Shown piece after piece: positions 1 through 9,152 of a DNA stretch of 64,000 bases. Numbering within the stretch: the first letter of the stretch is position 1; each line of letters begins with the position of its first letter. Under the pieces are notes generated by a model, which was not told the origin of the DNA, did no database searches, and saw only the letters and a list, made by a program, of their open reading frames with translations. Source of the stretch: a virus; the IMG/VR virus record IMGVR_UViG_3300032156_000003, positions 22,330 to 86,329 of that record; one strand, 5' to 3'. The position numbers and the translations under genes were made by a program.

Positions 1-1
1 G

Positions 2-916
2 GGACACACGGGTCTGTACGCCCTCGACACGCAGCCCGATCTTCGGATGTTTACCATCCCCGGCCAGGCGAGTGCGGCCATACACGCGGCCATAAATTCC
101 TATGCGCTGTACCGCGACTACACGTGCTACGGATTGCACCCGACGCCGACGCTAGTCCAGGCAGCGACGGCCGACCTCATGGTGGCGTGGGCGACATCCA
201 ACACTTTCGGAACCACAGAATTCGCTGCTGGTCCGGCTTGGCCGCGCGTCGCCATCGCCAACCCGAACACGACCGTCTTCGGCACCGGCCCGACAATCTA
301 TGTCGACCCGGTAATGTTTAAGATGGCCAAATTCTGCTACGTGGACGCGAACCACCCGGACAGCACGTTCACGAGCGCGGCTGGAATTAACCAGGATTCC
401 GGAACTATGACAAACGTCATCGGTCTGGAAGCTCCCGACACCGAACTGATACCCGGTCTCAGGGATCGACTCGCCGACGTCAATGTGGACCACATCAACA
501 AAGATGTGGGTACGCCGTACTACTTCGATGGTGGAGACAACTGCAAGACGACCGGAGACTGGCCTCGCCAGTGGCACGCTCGTGCTGCCATCCTGGTCAA
601 AGAGACCATCAAGAAGAACTGGGCTTGGGTCAAGCACTCCAAGAACACGTCTTCGATGCGGCAGTCGGCAGGTAGGCAGGCGAATCAGTACCTGCGCACC
701 ACGCCGGCCGAAGCCTTCGAAATCAGCACAGGAGCGGAAGACCCGAGCATCCCGGCGGGAGAACCGCTGCGCTACTGCGACACAAGCGACGCGCTGAACC
801 CTATCGAGGTGAGGCGCGCTGGCGAGTTCCACGCTACCGTGGGGCTCGGGTTCTGTGACGATGCCAAGTGGACGACCATCACCATCACTCGCACGACAGT
901 TGCGAGCGCTAGCTAA
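2..916 (+). CDS. Contractile tail sheath protein (5' partial)
   Basis: The frame is open from the first bases of the window, so the gene begins upstream; the ATG at 47 is internal. The protein starts in a segment reading GLYALDTQPDLRMFTIPGQ, typical of the middle of contractile-tail sheath proteins, and continues through a conserved C-terminal region (AILVKETIKKNWAWVKHS) where sheath subunits interlock with neighbouring hexamers. The 305 residues seen are the C-terminal portion of a protein normally about 400-650 residues. It polymerises round the tail tube and contracts to drive the tube through the host envelope. The tail tube gene follows 19 bp downstream, the order expected in myoviruses. 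Confidence 0.85.
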   Translation, partial: GHTGLYALDTQPDLRMFTIPGQASAAIHAAINSYALYRDYTCYGLHPTPTLVQAATADLMVAWATSNTFGTTEFAAGPAWPRVAIANPNTTVFGTGPTIYVDPVMFKMAKFCYVDANHPDSTFTSAAGINQDSGTMTNVIGLEAPDTELIPGLRDRLADVNVDHINKDVGTPYYFDGGDNCKTTGDWPRQWHARAAILVKETIKKNWAWVKHSKNTSSMRQSAGRQANQYLRTTPAEAFEISTGAEDPSIPAGEPLRYCDTSDALNPIEVRRAGEFHATVGLGFCDDAKWTTITITRTTVASAS

Positions 917-935
917 GGGATAGGAGGGTCATAAC

Positions 936-1391
936 ATGGCCGACCCGAAATCGTTTTTCGACCCGTTCAACTGGCGTCTCGAAGGTGGCGGTGGTGAGGT
1001 CATCGGCTGGGCTTGGGAGGCCGGTCCCTTCAAGCTGACCACGGCGACCACGGAAATCCCGGCGGGCGCGGGCGAGCTTCGTGACGTGCCGGGCACCACG
1101 AAGATGGCACAGATCGTCGTGACGGCTCCGCTGTCGACGAACCTGTCGCTGTACAACCGCTTCAAGGCGCAGCATGACGCGAGCACTGGCAAGGGCGTAT
1201 CTGAGCCCGATGTCTACGAGGACATCGACTTCGTCCAGATCGACCGCGACGGTGACGAGTTGGAGCGCATTCGCGTGTACGATTGCGTGGCCATCGATTA
1301 CGAGATGGACAACTTCAACAAGAAGTCGAACGACAAGCGCACCGAGAAGTTGACGCTGGCCGGGCGTCGGTTCGAGCGCATTCCGGCCTAG
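936..1391 (+). CDS. Tail tube protein (T4 gp19-like)
   Basis: This 151-residue protein has the length and layout of the T4 gp19/conserved-hypothetical tube family: an acidic N-terminus with DPFNW, a core that ends a strand with VTAPLS, and a C-terminal segment (CVAIDYEMDNFNKKSN) with the Y-mD pattern shared by tube proteins. It forms the rigid inner tube stacked as hexamers inside the sheath. An AGGAGG-like RBS (gataggaggg) precedes the ATG. The position between sheath and chaperone/tape measure genes supports the call. The assignment rests on family pattern and gene order, not on a search. Confidence 0.85.
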   Translation: MADPKSFFDPFNWRLEGGGGEVIGWAWEAGPFKLTTATTEIPAGAGELRDVPGTTKMAQIVVTAPLSTNLSLYNRFKAQHDASTGKGVSEPDVYEDIDFVQIDRDGDELERIRVYDCVAIDYEMDNFNKKSNDKRTEKLTLAGRRFERIPA

Positions 1392-1439
1392 TTCGTTGCC
1401 GTCTTCCCGAGGGGATCGTGAGGACAGGAGGACAATTCG

Positions 1440-2357
1440 ATGAACCCGCAAACCTTTCCGTTCAAGGTGACTCTAGACAATGGCGACGTCGTATTGTCGG
1501 TAACGCTACGGCGTCCGACAATTGATGACCAGTTCGCGTTCCGTGCGTCGTTCAGTGACGGGCTCGGCAAGGCCATCACGGGCATCCTCACGGCGTGTAC
1601 GGTTTCCGTTGAAGACCCAGGACCGTGGAGGGTCAAGCCGGGCTCAGAAGGCAAGGAGACGTCTTGCGACATCGATTGGGAGCGCGTGACGTCCGGGCTC
1701 CGCATGTGGGCGATGCTCACGCTGCGAATCAAGGGCAAGGAAGGCGGGCATCTGATACCCGTGGAACTGCTCTGCCCCATGTGCAAGCGCGGTGAAGACG
1801 AGTTCTCCGTAGACGTGGATGCGCGGCCCATAGAAGAGGGCGGAGAGTTGCTGTGGTTTGAGCCGGAGGACGGTGTGGCAGTCATCGATTCCATCATCTC
1901 GGGCACTCCGATGTCGGCTGAAATCGGTGGCATTCCCATAAAGGTCAAGCCGCCGAGCGGAACGACGGAGTTGAAACTTCAAGTCGTGTCGAAAGAGTTG
2001 CACAAGTCGCGGTCGAAGGATGCGCCGGTCAACGAGCAGACCATCTCCAACGACGTGTCGTTGCGAGGGCGTGCGTTACAAATCGCGAGCGTCGAAGGGC
2101 AGCACCCGAACGACTTGGGGCGGTGGGTCAAGACCTTACCAGAAGACCTGTATGATGAACTTGAGGCCGCCATAGAGGCGAGCGATTGGGGTGTCGATTT
2201 GTCCTTCGCGGCATCATGTCCGCGCGGTCACTCGGTAGCAGGTGAAGTCCCTTTCGTCTACCTGTTTGGACAGCCGAACACGGCCATGAAGTCGCTGCGA
2301 GACAGGCAGCGGGAGAGGGCGAAAGCGAAGAAGAATCGCCCTGTATCACCGGAATGA
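1440..2357 (+). CDS. Probable baseplate-hub/tail assembly chaperone
   Basis: This 305-residue protein lies between tube and tape measure, the slot for tail assembly chaperones. It opens with a beta-rich stretch (VTLRRPTIDDQFAFRASF) and carries a CPMC motif near residue 114 and a CPRGH motif near residue 281, a pairing like the CP-C metal-binding motifs of T4 gp26-type hub assembly proteins. The C-terminus is Lys/Arg rich. An aggaggac RBS precedes the start. Its stop overlaps the next ATG (ATGA), so the two are translationally coupled. Function is inferred from context and Cys motifs; it is not a confident family match. Confidence 0.5.
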   Translation: MNPQTFPFKVTLDNGDVVLSVTLRRPTIDDQFAFRASFSDGLGKAITGILTACTVSVEDPGPWRVKPGSEGKETSCDIDWERVTSGLRMWAMLTLRIKGKEGGHLIPVELLCPMCKRGEDEFSVDVDARPIEEGGELLWFEPEDGVAVIDSIISGTPMSAEIGGIPIKVKPPSGTTELKLQVVSKELHKSRSKDAPVNEQTISNDVSLRGRALQIASVEGQHPNDLGRWVKTLPEDLYDELEAAIEASDWGVDLSFAASCPRGHSVAGEVPFVYLFGQPNTAMKSLRDRQRERAKAKKNRPVSPE

Positions 2358-2632
2358 TGATACCGACGACACACGGCAGCGCAGACCGCCGCGCCGTTGT
2401 CGTCGCATGTGGACCTCTGTTTCAGATTCTCGGCGAGTCGCTAGAACGCAAGGTACGTTTCCGACTGTCGTATCGGTCGGGAATCTCCGGCGGCATCATG
2501 GACTATGACAAGACGGGGGATGTGCCAGTAGGTGAGGCGCTGAAACTGTGTGAGATGACAAGCGAACGCGAGGTGGAAGACTTCAAGACCTACATGGAGT
2601 GCATTCGCGTGAGCATGTGGGGAAAGAACTAG
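2354..2632 (+). CDS. Small protein between tail chaperone and tape measure
   Basis: This 92-residue protein overlaps the preceding gene by 4 bp and ends immediately before the tape measure start. Many phages encode the second tail assembly chaperone here, often by frameshift; in this case it has its own ATG within an ATGATGA run. The sequence shows a helical C-terminal half (SEREVEDFKTYMECIR) and no catalytic motif. A role in wrapping or loading the tape measure protein is inferred from position only. Confidence 0.5.
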   Translation: MMIPTTHGSADRRAVVVACGPLFQILGESLERKVRFRLSYRSGISGGIMDYDKTGDVPVGEALKLCEMTSEREVEDFKTYMECIRVSMWGKN

Positions 2633-5167
2633 ATGCGTACCATCTTCGACATCATAGCGCGAGACAACGCTAGCGGAACGCTAAACAAAGTGGACCGCTC
2701 CATGAAGAACCTGGGGAATAGCGCGCGGACTACTGAGAAGAGTATGGGCGCAGGCGGGGCAGCGAAGGGTGGGATGTTCGGTCCCGGTGTCGGTGGTCCG
2801 ATTGGGAAGATGCTGACTGGCGGAGCTATGATGGCGGGTGGCGACAAGATGGCGGACTTCGCCGTCAACGTCGCGCGCAGTTCTCGTACCATGGAGAACG
2901 CGATCGGCACGATGAAAGCCTACGGGGCAACCGAGGCGGACATCAACCGCGTGAGGGACGCGGCGTTCAAGTCGGGTTTCAATATCGACCGAGCGGCTGA
3001 ATCGATGGCTCAGTTTGCGCGAGAAGGGTACAACGCTACGCAGTCGGCTCAAATGCTGACACCGGCAATGCAAATGATGAAGTTCGGTCAGATGGGAGCG
3101 GAGGAGTCTTCGAAGTTCCTCGCCGATACACTCGACCAATTCAGCCTTTCGGCGGACCACGGGCAGGACATCACGAACAAGATGGCCGTGGCGATGAAAA
3201 TGTTCGGAGTTCAGGGGCCGGAACTCGCGGAGATGTTCAAGGGCGCGGCGTCCGGTGCTCAATTGGCCGGAGCCGGATTCGAAGACGTGCTGCTCACCAC
3301 GGGCATGATAAAGAAGGTGTTCCCGAGCGCGACGAAAGCGGCGATGGCGGCCGGACAAGCGTTCACGCAACTCGCCGATAAGAAGGTCCGCAAGGAGCTT
3401 CACGCACAAGGAGTGGAAGTTCTCGACGCAAACAAGAAGTTCAAGCCGTTGACGACAATCCTCGCCGAACTGCTCACGAAGACGTCGAAGATGACGGAAT
3501 CGCAGCGGGCGTCCGCGTTGGCCTCTGTGTTTTCCAAGCGCTCCGCCGGTGGTCTCTCCGTCATCATGGACCAACTGGCGAACGGTGTGACGGACGCCAC
3601 GGGGAAGATTTACAAGGGCGCGGATGCGGCAACCTACCTCGCTTCGCAGATGGCCAATTCAGAGGGAGCGGCAGCGGCGATGCGTGAAGCTATCCTGAAC
3701 ACGACAGCCGGGGCAGACGAAGCGTTCGCCAACTCTAAAACACGCATGAACGAGACGTTTGGCAGCGCCACCCAAGGCATCTACATCAAGGCCATGCGGG
3801 CGCTCGCGGGCGGGGTGAACGCCACGGCCGATGCGATGAACTCGCTTCCGCCTATCGCGCGCACCATCGTTGTCGGGCTGACCGGTGTCACGGGAGTCTT
3901 CATCAAGGCGCTCGGCGCGTGCATCCTTCTCGGGGGTGCCATGCGGATGCTCGGAATTACGTTCCGAGGATTGCTGTTCACGGTGGGCAAGGTGCTTCTA
4001 GTTGGAATTCCATTGCTAGGGTTGCTTGGAGCCATCGGTGTCGGGTTCTATGGGATGCATCGTGCGGCTGAAAAGAACGTCGGCGGTACTGGTGGTTTCT
4101 TCACGGGTCTGTGGTCGAAAATAAAACTCGGGTTCAAGGGCACGCTTGACCTCATCTCTGGTGGTGGATTGAGCGAGGCGGTCAAGAAGGACTTGCAGAA
4201 GTCTGAAAACAGCGGTGTGGCGAAGTTTCTCGTGTGGGTCACGGGTGCTATCGGGCGCGCAAAGGCGTTCTTCCAAGGCATGGTAGAAGGGTTTGATGCA
4301 GGTTTGGCAAAACTGGACGGACCGTTCTCTCGTTTCAAGTCAACGCTCATGGGGATCTTTGGTTTTAGCGATACGAGCGACCCAGCAAAGCAGATGGACG
4401 AATGGAAGAATGCTGGGGCTAGTCTAGGAGGTGGACTCGCCGAGTTGTCGGCGACTGTCATGGACCTTTCAACGCGTGCGCTTGGTTCTCTCAAGCAAGT
4501 TTTCAAGGACATCTCACTCAAGGACGTAGCGTCTGGACTGAAAACCATCGTGAGTCTTTTTCAAACAATGGCCAAGGCGGCGCAGTGGGTTGCGGATGCT
4601 TTCACAACAGTCGTCGATATGAAGAACGCAGCCTTCACTATCGGCAAGGGTGCTGAGAACATGAGCGCCGCCGAAATGCTTGGAGTAACGCGCGGGGCAG
4701 GAGGATTGCAGGCTAGAAAGAATCTGGCTATGTCCTTCGAAAACACGGACATGATGGTCCAGTTGGGTTTGATCGACAAGGCCGCCGGACAGGCGCAGAA
4801 AGTGTCGGCGTACAAATTTCAGTCCGGTGTATCCACGGTTGGGAATATCGAAACACTAAAAGGTATCGGAGATTTTTTCAAAGGTCCATCTGACAAGATA
4901 GCTTCTAAACTTACTGGAATACCAGTTGAACAATTTGGTGGAAATCGCGGTGGTCCAAACAATACGGCGGAACTAGCGCAGAAAAAAATAGGCGACGGTC
5001 TAATGAGCACGGCAGCCGCGTTGAGCAAACTTGCAGATATGGGATTCCAGGTAAATGTTGATGGTCAGACATTTGGCAAGGTTGTGTCCAACGTAAAACA
5101 TGAATCTGATGAACGTAGTTATCAAGAAGATCCTTTTCCGTCCGAACCTGTTACGGTTTGGAGATAG
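2633..5167 (+). CDS. Tail tape measure protein
   Basis: At 844 residues this is the expected long helical protein after tube and chaperones. The N-terminal ~350 residues match the TP901-type tape measure core: Ala/Gly-rich helices with repeated patterns such as FNIDRAAESMAQFAREGYNATQSA and VLLTTGMIKKVFPSATKAA in broken form. Residues ~405-475 hold two hydrophobic membrane-like segments (IVVGLTGVTGVFIKALGACI; LLFTVGKVLLVGIPLLGLLG), common in tape measure proteins. It sets tail length and is ejected into the host. The last ~300 residues are less GC-rich than the rest and end in a charged tail. Confidence 0.88.
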   Translation: MRTIFDIIARDNASGTLNKVDRSMKNLGNSARTTEKSMGAGGAAKGGMFGPGVGGPIGKMLTGGAMMAGGDKMADFAVNVARSSRTMENAIGTMKAYGATEADINRVRDAAFKSGFNIDRAAESMAQFAREGYNATQSAQMLTPAMQMMKFGQMGAEESSKFLADTLDQFSLSADHGQDITNKMAVAMKMFGVQGPELAEMFKGAASGAQLAGAGFEDVLLTTGMIKKVFPSATKAAMAAGQAFTQLADKKVRKELHAQGVEVLDANKKFKPLTTILAELLTKTSKMTESQRASALASVFSKRSAGGLSVIMDQLANGVTDATGKIYKGADAATYLASQMANSEGAAAAMREAILNTTAGADEAFANSKTRMNETFGSATQGIYIKAMRALAGGVNATADAMNSLPPIARTIVVGLTGVTGVFIKALGACILLGGAMRMLGITFRGLLFTVGKVLLVGIPLLGLLGAIGVGFYGMHRAAEKNVGGTGGFFTGLWSKIKLGFKGTLDLISGGGLSEAVKKDLQKSENSGVAKFLVWVTGAIGRAKAFFQGMVEGFDAGLAKLDGPFSRFKSTLMGIFGFSDTSDPAKQMDEWKNAGASLGGGLAELSATVMDLSTRALGSLKQVFKDISLKDVASGLKTIVSLFQTMAKAAQWVADAFTTVVDMKNAAFTIGKGAENMSAAEMLGVTRGAGGLQARKNLAMSFENTDMMVQLGLIDKAAGQAQKVSAYKFQSGVSTVGNIETLKGIGDFFKGPSDKIASKLTGIPVEQFGGNRGGPNNTAELAQKKIGDGLMSTAAALSKLADMGFQVNVDGQTFGKVVSNVKHESDERSYQEDPFPSEPVTVWR

Positions 5168-5170
5168 ACT

Positions 5171-5695
5171 ATGCCGATAGCAGCCGATGACGAACGAAGC
5201 GAGTTGGTGAACCTCGAAACGATGGACAGCATCTCGTTTCAGCTGACTCCCCATGTCATCTCGCCGAGTGTCAGCGTGAATTACAACGACCAGGGCGGAA
5301 TCGGCGCTTCGTCTGTCAATCAGGTCTACAGCAACACGAGCGCAGAAGAAATTACGGTTGAGTTCCCGTACTACCGAGTGGGTTTGGCGAACGCGGGTGG
5401 GATGTCCGTTGAGGCGGCAACTGCGGCGATGGATAGGCACCGCGACTTCGTGCGCTCGCTCACGTTGCCGGGTACGCGGTCGGATGGCTTGAGCAAGGGC
5501 GCACCACCTCTGTGTCTTCTCACGATACCGGGTCACCTTGTGTGGAAGTGCCGCGTGCGGTCGTTTAAGTACGACCGCCGCATCGGGCAAGACGGGAAGG
5601 CCATGGAACTGAAACTGAACATCACGTTCCGCGAAGAGTGGACCACGGCGCTGTCGAGCGAAGACATCTTGGAGAAGGGCTACAACCGTGGCTGA
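5171..5695 (+). CDS. Tail/baseplate protein upstream of LysM protein
   Basis: This 174-residue beta-rich protein lies between the tape measure and the LysM baseplate protein, where contractile systems encode a tube-initiator or CIS tube-like protein that connects tube and baseplate. The pattern of an N-terminal strand-rich region, a central YRVGLANAGG turn and a C-terminal EL-LNITFREEW strand fits that class. It overlaps the next gene by 8 bp (GTG inside its last codons). The exact family is not certain. Confidence 0.55.
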   Translation: MPIAADDERSELVNLETMDSISFQLTPHVISPSVSVNYNDQGGIGASSVNQVYSNTSAEEITVEFPYYRVGLANAGGMSVEAATAAMDRHRDFVRSLTLPGTRSDGLSKGAPPLCLLTIPGHLVWKCRVRSFKYDRRIGQDGKAMELKLNITFREEWTTALSSEDILEKGYNRG

Positions 5696-6032
5696 GAACG
5701 TCAAAACCTACAGCCGATTTCGAAGTTGCTTCGAGACGACCGACGATGACGGCGTGCTATTCACGGTGGACGACACGCCGTTCTCGTACACGGACCTCGC
5801 GGACAACTCGACTTACGAGGTAAAGGCGGGCGATACGTGGTGGTCCATCGCGGATGAAGTCTTCGCCCCACTCGACTACTCGTTTCAACTTTGGTGGGTC
5901 ATCATGGACTTTCAGCCGGAGCCGTACCTTGACCCCACGGTAATGCCGACGGCGGGCACGGTGCTCTACATCCCGAGCGTCAAGACGGTCACGTCCAAGA
6001 TTCTTAGTCCCGAGCGCAGGCGGTATTCGTAA
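5688..6032 (+). CDS. LysM-domain baseplate protein (gpX-like)
   Basis: This 114-residue protein contains a LysM-type core at about residues 43-96 (YEVKAGDTWWSIADEVF, then an LWW-IMD turn and VLYIPS end). In contractile tails a small LysM protein of the P2 gpX/T4 gp53 type links the hub to the wedges. The GTG start at 5688 lies inside the end of the upstream gene, and its stop shares an A with the ATG of the next gene, so the three are translated in series. Confidence 0.75.
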   Translation: MAENVKTYSRFRSCFETTDDDGVLFTVDDTPFSYTDLADNSTYEVKAGDTWWSIADEVFAPLDYSFQLWWVIMDFQPEPYLDPTVMPTAGTVLYIPSVKTVTSKILSPERRRYS

Positions 6033-7405
6033 TGGCGACACTCGGAGGACCGGCGCTGTGGGTTGAACTCATCCAATCGGATGAGGGCGACCGCGTCATC
6101 GAAATCCCGGTGAACGCGCTGGCGTCTTTCGAGTTCACGGACACGGACGAAGGGACGGACGTCGCGAAGCTGTCGCTCCGAAACGATGACATGCGGTGGT
6201 ACGACGAAGAGGCGTTCCGAGCCGGGCAGAAAATCAACCTCACGTGGGGGTGGGAATCCGGCATGTGTACGCCTCGGCGCATGGTCGTCAAGAAGCCTTC
6301 GCAGGGGTCCAACCCCATCACCATCACCATGCACGACGAAGGCGCGTTGCTCGACATCGTGCCGAAGAAACGCCACTGGGCGGGCATGACGGACGGTCAG
6401 ATAGCGTCGGCAATCGCCGACGAAAACGGGTACTCTGGAATCCTTCAAGACATCTCGATAACGACCGCCGTGCGTGAGGGGACAACGCAGGTCGGTACCG
6501 ACGCAGCGTTTCTCACGACGCTCGCACGGCGCAACGGGTTCAAGTGGTGGGTGGATGGTACGGGGTTGCATTGGGGCAACCGACCGACGGGCGCAACGCC
6601 GTCTGCGTTCTTCATCTATCGAAACGACCTGAGCGGGAACGTACTGTCGCAACCTGAAATCGAGGCGAATCTTTCGAAGGACGTCGCCAAGGTCAAGGTC
6701 GTGGCAATCGACCCGCTCACACGCAAGGAAGTCTCGGCGACGGTCGGAGTTGATGAAGGTGACGAGACGCTTGGTGACTACGTCAACAACATCATTTCAC
6801 TAGGCAACGAAGACGAGGTGAGCAACCCGGATTCACCGGATGGCGCGCGGTCGGCTCGCGTATCTCGCGCCGTAGAGTTCAACCTTGGGTCCGCAACCGA
6901 AGAGGAAGTGGCCACCGAGGCGGAGCGCATATACCGCGAGACGGCGATGAACCGCTACAAGATGTCCACCTCGGTGCTCGGCGACGTCGCGCTAGGTGCG
7001 AAGCAGCTTCACCACTGGACCATGCCGAGCGAGACGATGACGGGGCTCTGGTACTGTAAGAAAGCCATCACCAGTATCGAGCCGGGCAAGTACACGATCG
7101 GCCTGCACTACGTGAAGGACGCGCTCGGCAAGTTGTTCCTGTCGAAGATTCATCCGGTGTCGCGAAAGAAGAACGAACTGGACGAAAACGGAGTGCCGAT
7201 CGACAAGGACGGGCTCACGAAAAAGGCGACCTACTTCGAGGAAAATGGTAAGCCGACTGCGGCATGGCACTATGTTGACTCAAAAGACCAAACCGTCGGA
7301 AACGCCACCAAGATGAGCGTCGAGGACGTCGCTGCTCTGTCGCAGGCGGACCGCCTCGCGTTGGCGAACGCCAGCGCAGGGGCCATCATGTTGCCGGGTA
7401 AGTGA
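6032..7405 (+). CDS. Baseplate hub protein (gpD/gp27-like)
   Basis: The 457-residue protein begins with a gpD-like sequence (beta-rich N-terminus, DVAKLSLRNDDMRWYD, then LTWGWESG), matching the late control gpD family that forms the trimeric hub at the tail tip. A central helical segment with TLARRNGFKWWVDGTGLHWG is a classic gpD feature. The C-terminal ~90 residues are Lys/Asp rich and less conserved. The spike gene follows 1 bp after its stop, as expected for hub and spike. Confidence 0.8.
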   Translation: MATLGGPALWVELIQSDEGDRVIEIPVNALASFEFTDTDEGTDVAKLSLRNDDMRWYDEEAFRAGQKINLTWGWESGMCTPRRMVVKKPSQGSNPITITMHDEGALLDIVPKKRHWAGMTDGQIASAIADENGYSGILQDISITTAVREGTTQVGTDAAFLTTLARRNGFKWWVDGTGLHWGNRPTGATPSAFFIYRNDLSGNVLSQPEIEANLSKDVAKVKVVAIDPLTRKEVSATVGVDEGDETLGDYVNNIISLGNEDEVSNPDSPDGARSARVSRAVEFNLGSATEEEVATEAERIYRETAMNRYKMSTSVLGDVALGAKQLHHWTMPSETMTGLWYCKKAITSIEPGKYTIGLHYVKDALGKLFLSKIHPVSRKKNELDENGVPIDKDGLTKKATYFEENGKPTAAWHYVDSKDQTVGNATKMSVEDVAALSQADRLALANASAGAIMLPGK

Positions 7406-7406
7406 C

Positions 7407-7961
7407 ATGAGCGACGCACTTCACGGCACCTACGAGGGCTTCGTTATCAAGCGCGAAGAGGGCGACGCGGCGACTGATACCCCGCTCGGACGCATCAAGA
7501 TTCGCATCCCCGGCATGATGGAAGAGACGTCGTGGGCCTACCCGAGCGGATGGGGGAAGAACCAAAACGGACCCGTTCCGCAACTCGGCGACATGGTCGA
7601 GGTATTCTTCATCGCGGGGCGGCGCGACTCCCCACGGTGGCGGCCGTCGCATCCAGGGCAGGGCGAGACGTTCCCCGAGTTCGTGCATCCCGACGTCGCG
7701 GTATGGGGAGATGATAACCTCCGAATCATCCGCGACCCGCGCGACGGGCAGAAGTACACGTGCATCCGCGCGATGGAGAAGGTGAACGGCGTTGACGATG
7801 TGCTCGTCGAAATCTTCATCTCTCACGAAGGGCGCGCGCTTCGCATATACGGAGGTGCAGGGATAAAAATCGAGAGTGAGGGGGAGTTGTCCATAGATTC
7901 GAGTGGCGACGTTGACGTGCAAGGTCGGAAGGTCTTGCCGCGCAACAAGCCGCTCGCGTGA
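7407..7961 (+). CDS. Baseplate spike protein (gpV/gp5 OB-domain)
   Basis: This 184-residue protein has the phage base-V OB fold: GRIKIRIPG near residue 30, then QLGDMVEVFFIAG and a PRWRPSHPG strand. The C-terminal ~45 residues alternate polar and hydrophobic residues (IKIESEGELSIDSSGDVDVQ), the pattern of a triple-stranded beta-helix needle. It forms the membrane-piercing tip below the hub. It lacks the lysozyme domain of T4 gp5. Confidence 0.82.
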   Translation: MSDALHGTYEGFVIKREEGDAATDTPLGRIKIRIPGMMEETSWAYPSGWGKNQNGPVPQLGDMVEVFFIAGRRDSPRWRPSHPGQGETFPEFVHPDVAVWGDDNLRIIRDPRDGQKYTCIRAMEKVNGVDDVLVEIFISHEGRALRIYGGAGIKIESEGELSIDSSGDVDVQGRKVLPRNKPLA

Positions 7962-7969
7962 GGTAGAAC

Positions 7970-8758
7970 GTGGCAGCGCCGAACGTCTGGAAGCCGGTCA
8001 ACGATTTGGTGTGTCCGTTCCTGACACCCGTTGGGAGCATCGATGACATCTGCTTTCCGGGCGGTCTGTGTCTCTCTGCAATTCGCCCGCCGGACGATTA
8101 CCCGCGCATCTCCGATCTAGTCATGGCGCAGTTGGCGCAGATCGGCCCGGCGATGGCACCGCTCAAGCCGTTCTTCGACGTGCTCGATACGGCGCTGGCC
8201 ATCTTCAAGTGCATCGAGGCGATACCGGATTGCATCACCAAACTGGACCCAAGCGGGCTCATTAATTGCATTCCAGACCTCGTGGAGAAAATCAACCAAC
8301 TGCTCTCGCTGATACCACAGCTGACGATACCGCGCCTCATCATCCAGTTGATTCGCAACCTCGCGGCGTTTCTGCGGTCGCTTGCCGATGACCTGGACTA
8401 CCTCAAGCAACGGCTGGCGATGGTGGCACAGGCTATCAGCCGTGCGGCGGACCTGAACGACGTGACGTGGAGCGGTTTTCTGCAATGTGCAGAGCAAACC
8501 GTTACGGATGAATTGGATGCGTTGGCGCAGGCGTTACAGATGCTGGGCCGTATCATTCTGCTCGCCAATATCATGCTCTCTTTGATTTCCGGTGCGCCTG
8601 AGATTCCGTGCTTTGGTACAATGATGCAAGACATTGCCGTGCTTGATGATGTCATCGCGGCGATTCGCGCTCTGGCTGCGTTGCTCGAAGAATTGGCGAA
8701 CAAGATACCTGACCCGGAGATGGCAATAACTCTGCTGCTCAAGGGCGAGAAATGTTGA
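7970..8758 (+). CDS. Baseplate-region protein of unknown function
   Basis: This 262-residue protein starts at a GTG 8 bp after the spike gene. It is strongly helical and hydrophobic, with repeated Leu/Ile heptads (LIIQLIRNLAAFLRSLADDL; AIRALAALLEELANK) and a few Cys in CIPDL-type turns, but no signal peptide. Its position between spike and the gp25-like wedge suggests a baseplate or tail-tip component. I do not recognise a family. Confidence 0.6.
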   Translation: MAAPNVWKPVNDLVCPFLTPVGSIDDICFPGGLCLSAIRPPDDYPRISDLVMAQLAQIGPAMAPLKPFFDVLDTALAIFKCIEAIPDCITKLDPSGLINCIPDLVEKINQLLSLIPQLTIPRLIIQLIRNLAAFLRSLADDLDYLKQRLAMVAQAISRAADLNDVTWSGFLQCAEQTVTDELDALAQALQMLGRIILLANIMLSLISGAPEIPCFGTMMQDIAVLDDVIAAIRALAALLEELANKIPDPEMAITLLLKGEKC

Positions 8759-8765
8759 GGTCGAC

Positions 8766-9152
8766 ATGAGCGACGAGGAAGGACGGTTTGGGGTTGGATT
8801 GGCGATGCCGTTTGGCTTCGCATCCACTGACTTAAAGCAGGCTACGGGGACGCGGTTGCTTGAGATGAACCTCACCTTGGAGGTCGGAACGAAGCGTGGA
8901 GAACTCCCGTGGGATATGCACAGAGGTTCTCGCCTACACTTGCTCAAGCACACGAAAGTAGGGAAGACGGCTCGTATCGCATTGGCCGGATACCTCATGC
9001 AAGAAGCGCTTGCGTCTGACAATCGGATACGAGCTGGTGCAACCGAAGTGACCGGAACGGGTGGAGAGTTGCGGGTATCGACGGCATACGTTGAGCGTCG
9101 GTACAATGGAAGTGGCGGCGAGGGTCGGATAGATTACGAGGTGCCTGCGTGA
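8766..9152 (+). CDS. Baseplate wedge protein (T4 gp25/gpW-like)
   Basis: The 128-residue protein has the gp25-like layout: an N-terminal segment with a Leu-rich region and 'GELPWDMHRGSRLHLLKH', the short block preceding baseplate J in most contractile tails. It is thought to begin sheath assembly on the baseplate. It overlaps the baseplate J gene by 4 bp (GTGA). Confidence 0.7.
   Translation: MSDEEGRFGVGLAMPFGFASTDLKQATGTRLLEMNLTLEVGTKRGELPWDMHRGSRLHLLKHTKVGKTARIALAGYLMQEALASDNRIRAGATEVTGTGGELRVSTAYVERRYNGSGGEGRIDYEVPA

Noticed and set aside
152-832. Long minus-strand frame of 226 codons inside the sheath gene
   Set aside because: It lies opposite a well supported sheath frame, has no RBS, is Arg/Val-rich in the way of a high-GC shadow, and no family is recognisable.
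5101-5120. Second hammerhead core (CTGATGA in the tape measure gene)
   Set aside because: It has no partner GAAA and no supporting stems in the flanking coding sequence.
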